From Pseudomonas cerasi (GTDB lineage: Bacteria > Pseudomonadota > Gammaproteobacteria > Pseudomonadales > Pseudomonadaceae), in NCBI RefSeq assembly GCF_900074915.1, contig NZ_LT222319.1, positions 3,009,001-3,073,000 of the forward strand: 64,000 nt of DNA. The letters are read 5' to 3'. Under the pieces are notes generated by a model. That model had not been told where the DNA came from, searched no databases, and saw nothing but the letters and a program-made list of their open reading frames with translations. A program made the translations under genes and the position numbers. Every line of letters begins with the position of its first letter. The first letter of the stretch is position 1. Below are positions 37,747-48,502 of this stretch, piece by piece.

Positions 37747-39210
37747 TTACTCCCGGAGCGTCAGGCCTGTCTCGGCATTCCAGCCCCCGCCCAGTGCGGC
37801 GATCAATTGAACGCTGGCAATCAAACGGCTTTGCAGCACGCTGAGCACACTGCGCTCGTTGCTCAATGCGGTGGCCTGGACATTGACGACGTCCAGGTAA
37901 CCGATCAACCCGGCCTTGTATTGATTGTTGGTCAGGCGCAGCGAGTCACGAGCCGAGACCAGCGCTTCCTGGCGTACGGCCGCTTCCTGCTCGTATACCT
38001 TGAGCTGAACCAGATAGTTTTCGACCTCCTGGAAGCCGTTCAGCACGGTCTGCCGGTACTGGGCGACAGTCTGGTCATACACCGCTTCGGTGCGATCGAC
38101 CTCGGCCGAACGTTTTCCGCCGTCGAACAGGGTCAGCGCCAACTGCGGGCCCACCGACCAGAAGCGGTTGGGCAGGCTGATCCAGTTGGCAAAGGTACTG
38201 CTGCTGTAACCGCCGCTCATGCTCAGCGTGAAGTCCGGATAATAAGCCGCCTTGGCCACGCCGATGTTGGCATTGGCGCCCATTACCGATCGCTCGGCTG
38301 CGGCAATGTCAGGGCGGCGTTCGAGTAACTGCGAAGGCAGGCCTGGCGGGATTTGCGGCAACTGCGGAATCGAAGTGGTGACGGGCAGATTGAAGTCTGC
38401 CGGCGCCATGCCCATCAGTACGGCGATGGCATTCTCGTATTGCGCCCGTTGCCAGGCCAGGTCGATCAGGTCGGCCTGGGTACTTTTCAGTTGCGTCTGT
38501 GCCTGCGCAACAGCATCACTTCCGGAAATACCGGCGCGGTACTGGTTCTGCGTCAGGGTCAGGGAGCGCTGGTAGGCATCCACTGTGGACTCCAGCAGGC
38601 GTTTCTGTTCATCGATCACGCGCAATTGCAGGTAATTCTGCACCAGTTCCGATTGCAGGCTCAGGCGCATCGCCGCCAGGTCGGCAAGACTTGCCTGCGC
38701 ATTGGCGGTGTCGGCTTCCAGCCCGCGACGCAGCTTGCCCCAGACGTCGGCCTCCCAACTGACGCCCAACTGCGCGTTGTAACTGTTGCGAATCCCCGAA
38801 GCACTGGTGCCGGTGTTCGAGGTGCCAGTGCCCTGCCCCGAGCGCGTCTTGCCGGTCGTCAGGTCGAGGGTCGGCAGGAAGGCAGCCCTGGAGCTGCGCA
38901 CCAGTGTCTGTGCCTGTCGATACTGCGCGTCGTACTGGGCGACCGTCTGGTTGGAGGTGTTGAGGCGCTCGACCAGAGCGTTCAACTGCGGGTCCTTGTA
39001 CACCTCCCACCATGCACCTTTGGCCATCCCGTCACTTGGCGTGGCCGCACGCCAGCCCTGCGCAGCCTTGAACTGCGCGGGCGCGGCCATCGACGGCTTC
39101 TGGTAATCCGGACCCACAGCGCAGGCGCTGAGCAGCACGACGCAAAGCCCCAGCGCGAATGGACGAATCAGCCCTGTCGGGCGGGAGGTGAATGCCAGGC
39201 GTTCGGTCAT
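37747..39210 (-). CDS. opmB: Outer membrane efflux factor OpmB (NodT family)
   Basis: TolC-like outer-membrane channel lipoprotein of 487 residues. The signal peptide ends in the lipobox LLSAC, followed by AVGPDYQKP, the usual NodT start. Two repeated helical coils are visible, with GISGSDAVAQAQTQLKSTQA in one and NQYKAGLIGYLDVVNVQATA in the other. ATG 39210 overlaps the muxC stop as ATGA. It provides the outer-membrane exit for the MuxABC pump. Confidence 0.9.
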   Translation of the reverse strand: MTERLAFTSRPTGLIRPFALGLCVVLLSACAVGPDYQKPSMAAPAQFKAAQGWRAATPSDGMAKGAWWEVYKDPQLNALVERLNTSNQTVAQYDAQYRQAQTLVRSSRAAFLPTLDLTTGKTRSGQGTGTSNTGTSASGIRNSYNAQLGVSWEADVWGKLRRGLEADTANAQASLADLAAMRLSLQSELVQNYLQLRVIDEQKRLLESTVDAYQRSLTLTQNQYRAGISGSDAVAQAQTQLKSTQADLIDLAWQRAQYENAIAVLMGMAPADFNLPVTTSIPQLPQIPPGLPSQLLERRPDIAAAERSVMGANANIGVAKAAYYPDFTLSMSGGYSSSTFANWISLPNRFWSVGPQLALTLFDGGKRSAEVDRTEAVYDQTVAQYRQTVLNGFQEVENYLVQLKVYEQEAAVRQEALVSARDSLRLTNNQYKAGLIGYLDVVNVQATALSNERSVLSVLQSRLIASVQLIAALGGGWNAETGLTLRE

Positions 39211-42200
39211 AGCGGAGTTTCCAGAGCAGCATCGGTGCGCACGCCACGCCATTTGTTGTAACGATGGCGCAGACGGTCGAGATAAAGGTAAACCACCGGG
39301 GTGGTATAGAGGGTCAGGACCTGGCTGAAGACCAGGCCACCAATGATGGTCAAACCCAGCGGCTTGCGCATTTCGGCACCTTCGGCGGTACTCAGCAGCA
39401 GCGGCAAGGCACCCAGGATGGCGGCCATCGTGGTCATCAGAATGGGCCGCAGGCGCTGCAGGCAGGCGCTGCGAATCGACTCTTGCGGCGTCATTCCCTG
39501 TTCGCGCTCCAGATGCAGGGCAAGGTCGATCATCATGATCGCGTTTTTCTTCACCACGCCAATCAGCAGGAACAGCCCCAACAGGGAAATCAGGCTGAAT
39601 TCGCTGCCCAGCACATAGATCGTCAGCAATGCGCCAACGCCTGCGGACGGGAGCGTCGAGAGGATCGTCAGCGGATGAATGTAGCTCTCATAGAGGATAC
39701 CCAGCACCAGGTACACCGCCAGCAACGCACCGAGGATCATCCACGGCTGACTCTTCTGCGTGGAAGCGAAGGCGTTGGCGGTCCCGGCCATCTTGGAAAT
39801 GATGTCGGACGGCAGCCCGATGGCGGCAATCGCCCGTTCTATCGCCACGGTGGCCTTGTCGAGGCTGGCCCCCTCGGCCAGATCGAAGGATATGTTCTCG
39901 GCCGCGAACTGACCGTCATGCGATACCCGGTCATTGGCCAGGCTGCGCTCGTAATGGGCGATGCTCGATAGCGGTACACGCTGCCCGTCTGCGGTAATGA
40001 CCTGAACCTGCTCCAGCGTCACCGGGTCCTGGGCGTATTTTGGATTGACCTCCATCACCACCTTGTACTGGTTGAGGCTGTCATAGATGGTCGATACCTG
40101 GCGCTGGCTGTAAGCGTTGTTGAGCACCGCCGTGACCATATTCATATCGATACCCAGTCGCTTGGCCGTGTCACGGTTGACCACCAGGGTCACCTGTTGT
40201 GCCCCGCGCCCTTCCCGTGCGTCGATGGCGGTCAGCTCGGGCACCGACTTGAGCGCTGCGACAATCTTGGGGTACCACAGACGCAGACTGCCCAGATCAG
40301 CGCTCTGCACGATGTATTGATACTGTGAACTGGTCTGCTCGCGACCGCCGCCCAGTTGCAGGTCCTGATCCGGGGCCAGGAACAACCTGCCGCCCGGCAC
40401 ATGCGGCATGTTCTTGCGCAGGCGCTCGACCACTTTCTCGGCAGACAGCTTGCGCTCGGCAATCGGCTTGAGGCGCACGATCATGAAGGCGTTATTGGTG
40501 CCACCGCTGCCACCGATAAAACCGGCAACGCTTTCCACCGCAGGGTCAGCGAGAATCGACAGGCGGAAGGTCTCCATTTTCGGCTGCATGACCGAAAACG
40601 AAAGACCGTCGTCACCGCGAACAAAACCCATCAATTGCCCGGTGTCCTGCTGCGGCAGAAAGGTCTTGGGCACCACCACATACAGCGCGATATTGACCAC
40701 CACGGTAACCAGCAGGCTGAGCAGCGTCAGCCGTCGATGCCGCATCACCCAGCCCAGCGAGCGGTCGTAGCCTGCCACCATTCGATCGTTGACCCGCTCG
40801 CTCCAGCGCTGAAAGGCATTTTCCCCATGGGCTTCGCGTGGCTTCAACCAGCGCGCGCACAACATCGGCGTCAGGGTCAGGGACACAATCAGCGAGACGA
40901 TGATCGCTACCGACAAGGTGATGGAAAACTCGCGAAACAGACTTTCGACCAGACCGCCCATGAACAGGATGGAAATGAACACCGCGACCAGCGAGACGTT
41001 CATCGACAGCAAGGTGAACCCCACCTCCTTGGCGCCCAGAAAAGCCGCTTTCATGGGGTCGAGGCCGTTGTGAATATGCCGGGATATGTTTTCCAGCACA
41101 ACGATGGCATCGTCCACCACCAGACCGGTCGCGAGGATCAACGCCATCAGTGACAGGTTGTTCAGGGAGAAGCCGAACAGGTGCATGATCGCGAAGGTGC
41201 CGACCAGCGATACCGGAACCGCCAGGGTGGGGATCAGCGAGGCGCGAAAACTGCCGAGGAACAGGAACACCACCATCACCACCAGCACCACGGCAATCAG
41301 TAGGGTCATTTCGGCTTCGTGCAGCGTCGCCTTGATCACCGGCGAGCGGTCCATCGCGATATTGAGACTGACACTGGCCGGCAGCACCGCTCGCAGCGCC
41401 GGCAACTGCGCCTTGATCTGCGCCACGGTTTCAATAATGTTGGCGCCCGCCTGGCGGTTGACGACCAGCAGCACGGCACGGTCATTGTTGTAGAACCCGC
41501 TGTTGTAACGGTCTTCCACGGCATCGCTGACTTTCGCCACGTCCTTCAGGCGCAAGGTCGCTCCGTCCTTGTAGCGAATGATCAGCGGCGCATAATCCTC
41601 GGCGGTTTCCAGCTGGTCGTTGGCCTGCACCTGCCAGTTATGTTGGTCGTCCTCCACAAACCCCTTCGGCCGTCGTACGTTGGTGCCAGTGATGGCAGTG
41701 CGTACGTCGTCCAGCGATACACCGTACTGGGAGAGCATCTGCGGCTCCAGCTCGATACGCACAGCAGGCAGCGAGCTGCCGCCGATTTGCACTTCGCCGA
41801 CCCCGGAAACCTGTGACAGGCTCTGTGACAGGATGGTGGACGCCAGGTCGTAAAGCTGGCCCTTTTCCAGCACCGTCGACGTCATCGACAAGACCATGAT
41901 CGGCGCCTGGGACGGGTTGACCTTCTTGTAGGTCGGCATACTGCGCATACCGCTGGGCAGCAGATTGCGTGAGGCATTGATCGCCGCCTGCACTTCCCGC
42001 GCGGCGCCGTTGATGTCGCGATTCAGATCGAACTGCAGAATGATCAGCGTAGTGCCCTGGCTTGAATTGCTGGTCATGGTGTTGACACCGGCAATACTGC
42101 CCAGCGATCGCTCCAGCGGCGTTGCCACCGTGGACGCCATCACTTCCGGACTGGCACCGGCGAGGCTGGCCGAGACCACAATCACCGGGAAATCCATGTT

Positions 42201-42314
42201 CGGCAACGGTGCCACCGGCAACAAGCGAAAGCTCACCGCGCCCAGCAGCATGATCGCCAGGCTTAGCAGAACGGTCGCAACGGGGCGACTGATGAACGGC
42301 GCTGAAAGGTTCAT
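39207..42314 (-). CDS. muxC: Multidrug efflux RND transporter MuxC (MdtC-like)
   Basis: Inner-membrane proton-driven RND pump subunit of 1035 residues. Twelve membrane segments flank two large periplasmic loops. RND hallmarks are the N-terminal [20 protein letters not shown], the TM4 acidic pair region [20 protein letters not shown], and [20 protein letters not shown] with the proton-relay Lys. MdtC-like text such as [20 protein letters not shown] places it as the C subunit. MuxC and MuxB work as an unusual heteromultimer. Both ends overlap neighbours by 4 bp. Confidence 0.92.
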   Translation of the reverse strand: MNLSAPFISRPVATVLLSLAIMLLGAVSFRLLPVAPLPNMDFPVIVVSASLAGASPEVMASTVATPLERSLGSIAGVNTMTSNSSQGTTLIILQFDLNRDINGAAREVQAAINASRNLLPSGMRSMPTYKKVNPSQAPIMVLSMTSTVLEKGQLYDLASTILSQSLSQVSGVGEVQIGGSSLPAVRIELEPQMLSQYGVSLDDVRTAITGTNVRRPKGFVEDDQHNWQVQANDQLETAEDYAPLIIRYKDGATLRLKDVAKVSDAVEDRYNSGFYNNDRAVLLVVNRQAGANIIETVAQIKAQLPALRAVLPASVSLNIAMDRSPVIKATLHEAEMTLLIAVVLVVMVVFLFLGSFRASLIPTLAVPVSLVGTFAIMHLFGFSLNNLSLMALILATGLVVDDAIVVLENISRHIHNGLDPMKAAFLGAKEVGFTLLSMNVSLVAVFISILFMGGLVESLFREFSITLSVAIIVSLIVSLTLTPMLCARWLKPREAHGENAFQRWSERVNDRMVAGYDRSLGWVMRHRRLTLLSLLVTVVVNIALYVVVPKTFLPQQDTGQLMGFVRGDDGLSFSVMQPKMETFRLSILADPAVESVAGFIGGSGGTNNAFMIVRLKPIAERKLSAEKVVERLRKNMPHVPGGRLFLAPDQDLQLGGGREQTSSQYQYIVQSADLGSLRLWYPKIVAALKSVPELTAIDAREGRGAQQVTLVVNRDTAKRLGIDMNMVTAVLNNAYSQRQVSTIYDSLNQYKVVMEVNPKYAQDPVTLEQVQVITADGQRVPLSSIAHYERSLANDRVSHDGQFAAENISFDLAEGASLDKATVAIERAIAAIGLPSDIISKMAGTANAFASTQKSQPWMILGALLAVYLVLGILYESYIHPLTILSTLPSAGVGALLTIYVLGSEFSLISLLGLFLLIGVVKKNAIMMIDLALHLEREQGMTPQESIRSACLQRLRPILMTTMAAILGALPLLLSTAEGAEMRKPLGLTIIGGLVFSQVLTLYTTPVVYLYLDRLRHRYNKWRGVRTDAALETPL

Positions 42315-45300
42315 GCGTCAGCCCGTTCCAGTCGGTCCGGGTCAGCCGGTTTGCGGCTCCAGCGACGGCCAAGGCGGTCGAAATACAGGTAGATGACCGG
42401 CGTTGTGAACAGTGTCAGCACCTGACTGAGCAACAGTCCGCCGACCATCACCAGCCCCAGTGGTTGCCGCAATTCGGCGCCGGAGCCACTGGCGAGCATT
42501 AGCGGAATGGCGCCGAACAATGCGGCCAGGGTGGTCATGAGAATCGGCCGGAAGCGCAACAGTGCCGCGTCGTAGATCGCCTGCTCGGGCGCAACACCGC
42601 GGTTGCGCTCCGCGTCGAGCGCGAAGTCGATCATCATGATCGCGTTCTTCTTGACGATGCCGATCAATAGAATGATGCCGATGATCGCGATCATCCCCAG
42701 ATCGTTGCCGCTGATCAGCAGAGCCAACAAGGCCCCCACTGCTGCCGACGGCAGGGTCGAGAGGATGGTGATCGGGTGAATGTAGCTCTCGTAGAGCACG
42801 CCCAGCACGATGTACATGGTGACCACCGCCGCCAGAATCAGCAGCAACGTGCTGGACAACGAAGCCTGAAACGCTTCGGCAGCGCCCTGGAACTGAGTCT
42901 GCACGCCGATCGGCATGCCGATCTCCTGCTCGACCTCCTCGATCACCTTCACTGCCTTGCCCAAGGCAATATCGGGCGCCAGGTTGAACGACATCATCAC
43001 CGCCGGAAACTGCCCGAGGTGGGCGATGGCCAACTGTGCCTGGCGCTGCTCGACACTTGCCAGGCTGGATAGCTTCACCTGCGCGCCATCGGTGGTCTTG
43101 ACGTGGATCTGCTCGAGCGCCGCCGGGCCGAGTTCACTGCCCGACGCAGCCTGCAGCACCACGCGGTACTGGCTGGCCTGCGTGTAGATGGTGGATATCT
43201 GGCGCTGACCGAATGCGTCGTACAGTGCATCGGTAATGTTCGCAACCGTGACCCCGACCCGGCTGGCCGCATCACGATCGATGTTCAGGTACACCTGCAA
43301 ACCTTTATCCTGCAGGTCGCTGGCCACATCCGTCAGCTCGGGCCGCTTGCCGAGCGCGTCTACCAGTTTTTCGCTCCACAGCGTCAGCAGCTCGGCGTCG
43401 GGCGACGACATGCTGAATTGATACTGGGTGCGACTGACGCGGTCTTCAATGGTCAGGTCCTGCACCGGCTGCATGAACAGGCGGATATCCGACAGCTTGT
43501 CGACCTCGGGTTGCAGGCGCTGGATCACCTCGGACGCGGTCAGGTCGCGCGCTCCGTGAGGCTTGAGGTTGATCAACAGGCGCCCACTGTTGAGCGTGGC
43601 GTTGTCACCGTCGACACCGATGTAGGACGACAGACTGACCACTGCCGGGTCCTTGAGAATGATATCGGCAAGTGCCTGCTGACGCTGGCTCATCGCTGCG
43701 AACGACACCGACTGCGGCGCTTCCGAAATACCCTGAATCACTCCGGTGTCCTGCACCGGAAAAAAGCCTTTGGGTACGACAATGTACAGCAACACGGTCA
43801 AGGCCAGGGTGGCCAGGGCAACCAGCAGGGTCAGTGGCTGATGCTTGAGTACCCAGCGCAGTCTGCCCGCGTAGATGTCGATCAGCCAGTCGATCCAGGC
43901 ACCGCTGGCCCGGTAAAAACGGCTCTGCTCTTCTTCCCTGGGCTCGCGCTTGAGCAAGCGCGCACACATCATGGGCGTCAGGGTCAGCGAGACCACCAGC
44001 GATATCAATATCGCGACCGCCAGAGTAATCGCGAACTCGCGGAACAGCCGCCCGACCACGTCGGCCATGAACAACAGCGGGATCAATACCGCAATCAGCG
44101 ACAGGGTCAGGGAAATCAGGGTGAAACCGATCTGTTTCGCGCCCTTGAGTGCGGCCTGCAAGGGCGTCTCGCCCTCTTCGATGTGTCGGGAGATGTTTTC
44201 CAGCATGACGATGGCGTCATCGACGACGAAACCGGTCGCAATGGTCATGGCCATCAGCGTCAGGTTGTTGACCGAAAAACCGGCCAGGTACATCACGCCG
44301 AACGTGCCTACCAGCGACAGCGGAACGGCAATCGAGGGAATGATCGTCGCGCTGAAACGACGCAGGAACAGGAAGGTGACCAGCACCACCAGGACGATCG
44401 CGATCAGCAGTTCGTGCTGAACATCGGTCACCGACGCACGGATGGTCTGCGTACGGTCCGTCAGGACCACGACGTCGAGTCCTGCCGGAAGGTTTTCGGT
44501 GATCGACGGCAGCAACGCCTTGATCCGGTCGACCACCTCGATGACGTTGGCGCCCGGCTGACGCTGAATGTTGAGCAGCACCGCCTGGCTCCGATTGGCC
44601 CAGGCCGCGAGCCGCTCGTTTTCGGCACCATTGACGATTTCGGCCACATCCTTCAGACGCAAGGGTGCGCCATCCTTGTAAGCCAGAATCAGGTTGGCGT
44701 ACTCCTCCGGAGACTTCAGCTGATCGTTGGCATCCAGCATCGAAACCCGGGTCGGCCCGTCGAAATTGCCCTTCGGCTGGTTGACGTTGGAGGCGCTGAT
44801 CAGGGCACGTACATCGGACAGGTTGAGACTGTTGGCGGCCAGCGCCTCCGGGTTGACCTTGATCCGTACCGCCTGCCGCTGCCCGCCGGCAATGCTGACC
44901 ATGCCCACACCGCTGATCTGCGAGATCTTCTGCGCCATGCGCGTATCGACCAGATCATTGAGCTTGGGCAACAACATGGTTTTCGAGGTGATCGCCAGGG
45001 TCAGAACCGGTGTGTCGGCCGGGTTGACCTTGTTGTAGACCGGAGGCGCCGGCAGATCGGTCGGCAGCAGGTTGGTGGCCGCATTGATCGCCGCCTGCAC
45101 CTGCTGCTCGGCGACATCCATATTGATTTCAAGGCTGAAGCGCAACGTAATGACCGACGCACCGCCCGAGCTGGTCGAGGCCATCTGGGTCAGGCCGGGC
45201 ATCTGTCCGAATTGACGTTCCAGAGGCGCAGTCACGGAGCTGGTCATCACCTGCGCGCTGGCGCCCGGGTACAGGGTCATCACCCGGATGGTCGGATAGT

Positions 45301-45421
45301 CGACCTGGGGCAACGCCGAAACAGGCAGCAAGGTATAGGCGATCAGACCCGCCAGGACGATTGCCAACATACTCAGCGTGGTGGCAACCGGACGCAGGAT
45401 GAACAGGCGTGACATGTTCAT
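42311..45421 (-). CDS. muxB: Multidrug efflux RND transporter MuxB (MdtB-like)
   Basis: RND pump subunit of 1036 residues, paralogous to MuxC over its length but distinct. It starts [20 protein letters not shown] with [20 protein letters not shown], as in MdtB. TM4 reads [20 protein letters not shown] with both Asp residues, and the second-half relay is [20 protein letters not shown]. The periplasmic porter domain contains the usual ARRE-type repeats. Start and stop overlap muxA and muxC by 4 bp, which suggests tight stoichiometric coupling. Confidence 0.92.
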   Translation of the reverse strand: MNMSRLFILRPVATTLSMLAIVLAGLIAYTLLPVSALPQVDYPTIRVMTLYPGASAQVMTSSVTAPLERQFGQMPGLTQMASTSSGGASVITLRFSLEINMDVAEQQVQAAINAATNLLPTDLPAPPVYNKVNPADTPVLTLAITSKTMLLPKLNDLVDTRMAQKISQISGVGMVSIAGGQRQAVRIKVNPEALAANSLNLSDVRALISASNVNQPKGNFDGPTRVSMLDANDQLKSPEEYANLILAYKDGAPLRLKDVAEIVNGAENERLAAWANRSQAVLLNIQRQPGANVIEVVDRIKALLPSITENLPAGLDVVVLTDRTQTIRASVTDVQHELLIAIVLVVLVTFLFLRRFSATIIPSIAVPLSLVGTFGVMYLAGFSVNNLTLMAMTIATGFVVDDAIVMLENISRHIEEGETPLQAALKGAKQIGFTLISLTLSLIAVLIPLLFMADVVGRLFREFAITLAVAILISLVVSLTLTPMMCARLLKREPREEEQSRFYRASGAWIDWLIDIYAGRLRWVLKHQPLTLLVALATLALTVLLYIVVPKGFFPVQDTGVIQGISEAPQSVSFAAMSQRQQALADIILKDPAVVSLSSYIGVDGDNATLNSGRLLINLKPHGARDLTASEVIQRLQPEVDKLSDIRLFMQPVQDLTIEDRVSRTQYQFSMSSPDAELLTLWSEKLVDALGKRPELTDVASDLQDKGLQVYLNIDRDAASRVGVTVANITDALYDAFGQRQISTIYTQASQYRVVLQAASGSELGPAALEQIHVKTTDGAQVKLSSLASVEQRQAQLAIAHLGQFPAVMMSFNLAPDIALGKAVKVIEEVEQEIGMPIGVQTQFQGAAEAFQASLSSTLLLILAAVVTMYIVLGVLYESYIHPITILSTLPSAAVGALLALLISGNDLGMIAIIGIILLIGIVKKNAIMMIDFALDAERNRGVAPEQAIYDAALLRFRPILMTTLAALFGAIPLMLASGSGAELRQPLGLVMVGGLLLSQVLTLFTTPVIYLYFDRLGRRWSRKPADPDRLERADA

Positions 45422-46722
45422 ACGCTTGGTTTTTCCACCTTGCCGAGCGCCGCCGACTTGTCGGTCTTGCTGTCAGGCTTGCCTTGCAGCTTCTGAGCCG
45501 GGCCGGCCGGCACTTCCTTGCTGTCGTTGACGACTTCGACTTCGGCACCGTCGCGCAGGCGGTCGGTACCTTCAAGCACCACCCGCTCGCCGGCTGCCAG
45601 ACCTTCGGTAATCACCGTGGATGTCTCGTCGCTCGGGCCGGTCTTCAGCAGCTTGAGTTTGACCTTCTTATCACCGTCCAGCACATAGACAAAGGTCCCG
45701 TCGGTGCCGAACTGCACCGCCGCAGTCGGTACGAGCGTGACTTTTTTCAGCGTGTCGGCGCGCAGCCGCACATTGACGAACTGATTGGGGAACAGGACCT
45801 CGTCACTGTTATCGAAACGCGCCTTGAACTTCAGTGTGCCGGTGGCCACGTCGATCTGGTTGTCGAGGCTGGCCAGTACGCCGCTGGCCTGCATCTTCGT
45901 ATCGCCACGGTCCCAGGCTTCAACGGGCAGCTTGTCGCCGGTGCGGTAGCGGGAAATGACTTTCGACAGATCCTTTTCAGGCAGCGTGAACGCCACGGAT
46001 ATGGGCTGGGTCTGGGTAATCACCACCAGTGCAGTGGTGTCGTTGGCGGCAACCAGATTGCCCACGTCCAGCTGTTTGAGGCCGACACGCCCGGCAATCG
46101 GGGCACGGATGCGAGTGAAGTCCAGGCTCAGTTTTGCGTCAGCCACAGCAGCCTGATTGGTCTTGATCGTGCCCTTGTATTGATTGACCAGCGACTCGGC
46201 AGTGTCGAGGGTCTGCTTGGCGATGCTGTCCTCGGCAAACAAGCCTCGGTAACGCTGCACATCCAGCTGAGCATTCTTGAGCAGCGCCTGGTTAGTGGCC
46301 AGCGTACCTTCGGCCTGCTGCAACGCCACCTGATAGCTGCGCGGATCGATTTCAGCCAGCAGATCACCGGCCTTGACCATCTGCCCTTCCTGGAAATAAA
46401 GCTTGACCAGCTCCCCCGCCACGCGGCTGCGCACATTGATGGTGTTCATTGCCGTCACGGTGCCAAGCGCCTTGTAGTAGATCGGAAAATCACCTTCGGT
46501 AGCCGGGGCCACACGCACCGGGACCGCGACAGCCGATCCGCCGAAGCCGGGTCGTGCCATGCCGCTTGCAGCCGGCTTCTTGTTGCTCTCGGCCCCCTTG
46601 CCGGCAGTGGACGCAGGCCAGAACCACCAGCACAAGGCAACAATGACCAACAGGACCAACAAACTGATCAACCAGCGACGGGATTTACGGGAGCCAGACA
46701 ATTGCATGAATAAATCAACCAT
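45418..46722 (-). CDS. muxA: Membrane fusion protein MuxA (MdtA-like)
   Basis: Periplasmic adaptor of about 434 residues, linking MuxBC to OpmB. It has an N-terminal anchor [20 protein letters not shown] and a Gly/Pro-rich spacer. The lipoyl/hairpin core follows, with [40 protein letters not shown] and [19 protein letters not shown]. Its C-terminal tail is Lys/Asp-rich. The start could be ATG 46722 or ATG 46707; neither has a strong ribosome site. It is the first gene of muxA-muxB-muxC-opmB. Confidence 0.9.
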   Translation of the reverse strand: MVDLFMQLSGSRKSRRWLISLLVLLVIVALCWWFWPASTAGKGAESNKKPAASGMARPGFGGSAVAVPVRVAPATEGDFPIYYKALGTVTAMNTINVRSRVAGELVKLYFQEGQMVKAGDLLAEIDPRSYQVALQQAEGTLATNQALLKNAQLDVQRYRGLFAEDSIAKQTLDTAESLVNQYKGTIKTNQAAVADAKLSLDFTRIRAPIAGRVGLKQLDVGNLVAANDTTALVVITQTQPISVAFTLPEKDLSKVISRYRTGDKLPVEAWDRGDTKMQASGVLASLDNQIDVATGTLKFKARFDNSDEVLFPNQFVNVRLRADTLKKVTLVPTAAVQFGTDGTFVYVLDGDKKVKLKLLKTGPSDETSTVITEGLAAGERVVLEGTDRLRDGAEVEVVNDSKEVPAGPAQKLQGKPDSKTDKSAALGKVEKPSV

Positions 46723-46826
46723 TACAGGTGGGGGTTTGTTCAGAACGCTGAACAATAAGCACAGTTACGTTACAAGCAAAGCGGCTTTACCAAGCGCTTA
46801 CTTTGGATAAACGTATGACGCACAAA

Positions 46827-46858
46827 CAAAAAAAACGGCCTGAGCGGATTCAGGCCGT
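46827..46858 (-). terminator. Intrinsic terminator of tpx
   Basis: Read on the minus strand, ACGGCCTGA and TCAGGCCGT form a 9-bp GC-rich stem around a 6-nt loop, followed directly by a run of eight T. It begins 18 bp after the tpx stop. It separates tpx from the mux operon promoter region. Confidence 0.9.
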
Positions 46859-46875
46859 CGACAGGTTGCGGAAAG

Positions 46876-47376
46876 TTACTTCAGCACAGCCAATGCAGCG
46901 TCATAGTTGGGCTCGCTGCCAATCTCGGCAACCAGTTCGCTGTGCAGTACCTTATCGTTCTCGTCCAGAACGACCACGGCGCGTGCTGTCAGACCCGTGA
47001 GCGGGCCGTCTGCAATGGCAACACCATAATTTTGAGCAAAATCGGCGCTGCGGAACGAGGACAGGTTCTGGACATTTTCCAGACCTTCGGAGCCGCAGAA
47101 CCGGGCCTGGGCAAACGGCAGGTCAGCCGAGATGCACAGAACAACGGCGTTGCTCAGGTCATTGGCCTGGGTGTTGAATTTACGTACCGAGGTGGCACAG
47201 GTCGGCGTATCGACGCTCGGGAAGATGTTCAATACCTTGCGCTTGCCGGCGAAGGACGCCAGGGTCTTATCGGCAAGACCTGCGCCAACCAGCGTGAAAT
47301 CGTGTGCCTTGCTACCGACTTCAGGCAGGTTGCCACTGACCTGAACGGGGCTGCCTTTGAGGGTCACTTGAGCCAT
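46876..47376 (-). CDS. tpx: Thiol peroxidase Tpx
   Basis: Atypical 2-Cys peroxiredoxin of 166 residues that reduces hydrogen and alkyl peroxides using thioredoxin. The peroxidatic Cys is in the family motif [15 protein letters not shown] and the resolving Cys is in [37 protein letters not shown] is the standard N-terminus. It has its own terminator and appears monocistronic. Location is cytoplasm or, as proposed for some Tpx, periplasm; no signal peptide is present here. Confidence 0.94.
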   Translation of the reverse strand: MAQVTLKGSPVQVSGNLPEVGSKAHDFTLVGAGLADKTLASFAGKRKVLNIFPSVDTPTCATSVRKFNTQANDLSNAVVLCISADLPFAQARFCGSEGLENVQNLSSFRSADFAQNYGVAIADGPLTGLTARAVVVLDENDKVLHSELVAEIGSEPNYDAALAVLK

Positions 47377-47465
47377 GAAACACGTTCCTTTTCAAAATGG
47401 ATGAAAGAGCCGGAAGTTAAACACGAAAGTGTGCCGCGGCCTATATGGGATAATTCTGAATTTTT

Positions 47466-48383
47466 TCAGGAAACCAGTCTGTCCCTGATATCTGTGTGGG
47501 CACACAATTCCACCAGCCAATCAACGAATACCCTCACTCGTCGTGACAACTGTCGATGCGGGGGGTAAAGGGCCGTCAGTGGCAGTGGCGGCGGACGATG
47601 CAATCGCAGCACTTCCACCAGCACACCGCTGCGCAATTGCGCGGCGACATGGTAGCGCGGCACCTGAATCAGGCCGAATCCCGCTTCGCACGCCGCGACA
47701 TAGCCGTCGGCACTGTTGACAGCGATCGAGCAGGCCGAGGCGTGCTCAACGTCCATGCCATCGGCCATGAACTCCAGACCATAGCGCTTGCCGGTACTGG
47801 TCGAAAAATATTCGATTACCTGATGTTGCGCGAGCTCATTCAGGTTCCGTGGCGTGCCGTATTGCTCCAGGTATTCACGACTGGCGCAGGTGATCTGGGT
47901 CAGACTGCCCAGCGGCCTGGCAACCAGCGTTTCATCCAGTGCGGCGCCGGCACGCAGCACGCAGTCCACGCCTTCGCGGATCAGATCGACCGGCCTGTCG
48001 CTCATGCCGATTTCCAGGCGGATCTGCGGATAGCGCCGGCTGAATTCAGGCAACGCCGGGATGATGATCATGCGCCCCAGACTGACGGGCAGATCGACAC
48101 GCAGCAACCCCTTGGGCTCGGCCCCCGTCGCCGAAAACGATGCTTCGGCATCGTCCAGATCGGCCAGCAGGCTGACGCAGCGCTGGTAATAGGCCTTGCC
48201 GTCAGGGGTGGCGCTGACCTGACGCGTCGTACGCTGCAAAAGCTGTACGCCCAGGTGCGCTTCCAGCTGCTTGATCAGGATCGTTACCGAAGCACGAGGC
48301 ATGTGCAGACTCTCGGCCGCCCTGGCGAAACCGCCGAGTTCGACGATACGGGTGAACACGCGCATGGCGTTGAATCGATCCAT
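47466..48383 (-). CDS. LysR-family transcriptional regulator
   Basis: LysR-type regulator of 305 residues. The N-terminal winged helix (MDRFNAMRVFTRIVELGGFA to LEAHLGVQLLQRTTRQVSAT) is followed by a co-inducer domain with VDLPVSLGRMIIIPALPEFS and ADGYVAACEAGFGLIQVPRY. It belongs to the large AaeR/DsdC-like group of pseudomonad LysR proteins that often control nearby oxidoreductase or efflux genes. ATG 48383 gives the canonical start. The neighbours are tpx (downstream, same strand) and tamB (upstream), with no divergent partner, so the target is not clear. Confidence 0.85.
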   Translation of the reverse strand: MDRFNAMRVFTRIVELGGFARAAESLHMPRASVTILIKQLEAHLGVQLLQRTTRQVSATPDGKAYYQRCVSLLADLDDAEASFSATGAEPKGLLRVDLPVSLGRMIIIPALPEFSRRYPQIRLEIGMSDRPVDLIREGVDCVLRAGAALDETLVARPLGSLTQITCASREYLEQYGTPRNLNELAQHQVIEYFSTSTGKRYGLEFMADGMDVEHASACSIAVNSADGYVAACEAGFGLIQVPRYHVAAQLRSGVLVEVLRLHRPPPLPLTALYPPHRQLSRRVRVFVDWLVELCAHTDIRDRLVS

Positions 48384-48502
48384 GATGACCGGCAACCTGA
48401 AGGTAAATGACGTGTGAAGGGACTTGCAGTTGCAAGAGGGACGCTCGAGAAAGGCCAGGCGGTTCGGCACAGGGCCGCGCCGTTACCGCCACCAGCCCTC
48501 GC

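Noticed and set aside
43103..45412. A 769-codon open frame antisense to muxB
   Set aside because: The composition is Gln/Arg/His/Asp-rich shadow translation of a high-GC gene with no domain. The muxB frame has all RND motifs.
39207..45421. muxB and muxC as a recent tandem duplication
   Set aside because: They share the RND architecture but differ throughout, in the known MdtB versus MdtC manner, so this is an ancient heterodimeric pair.
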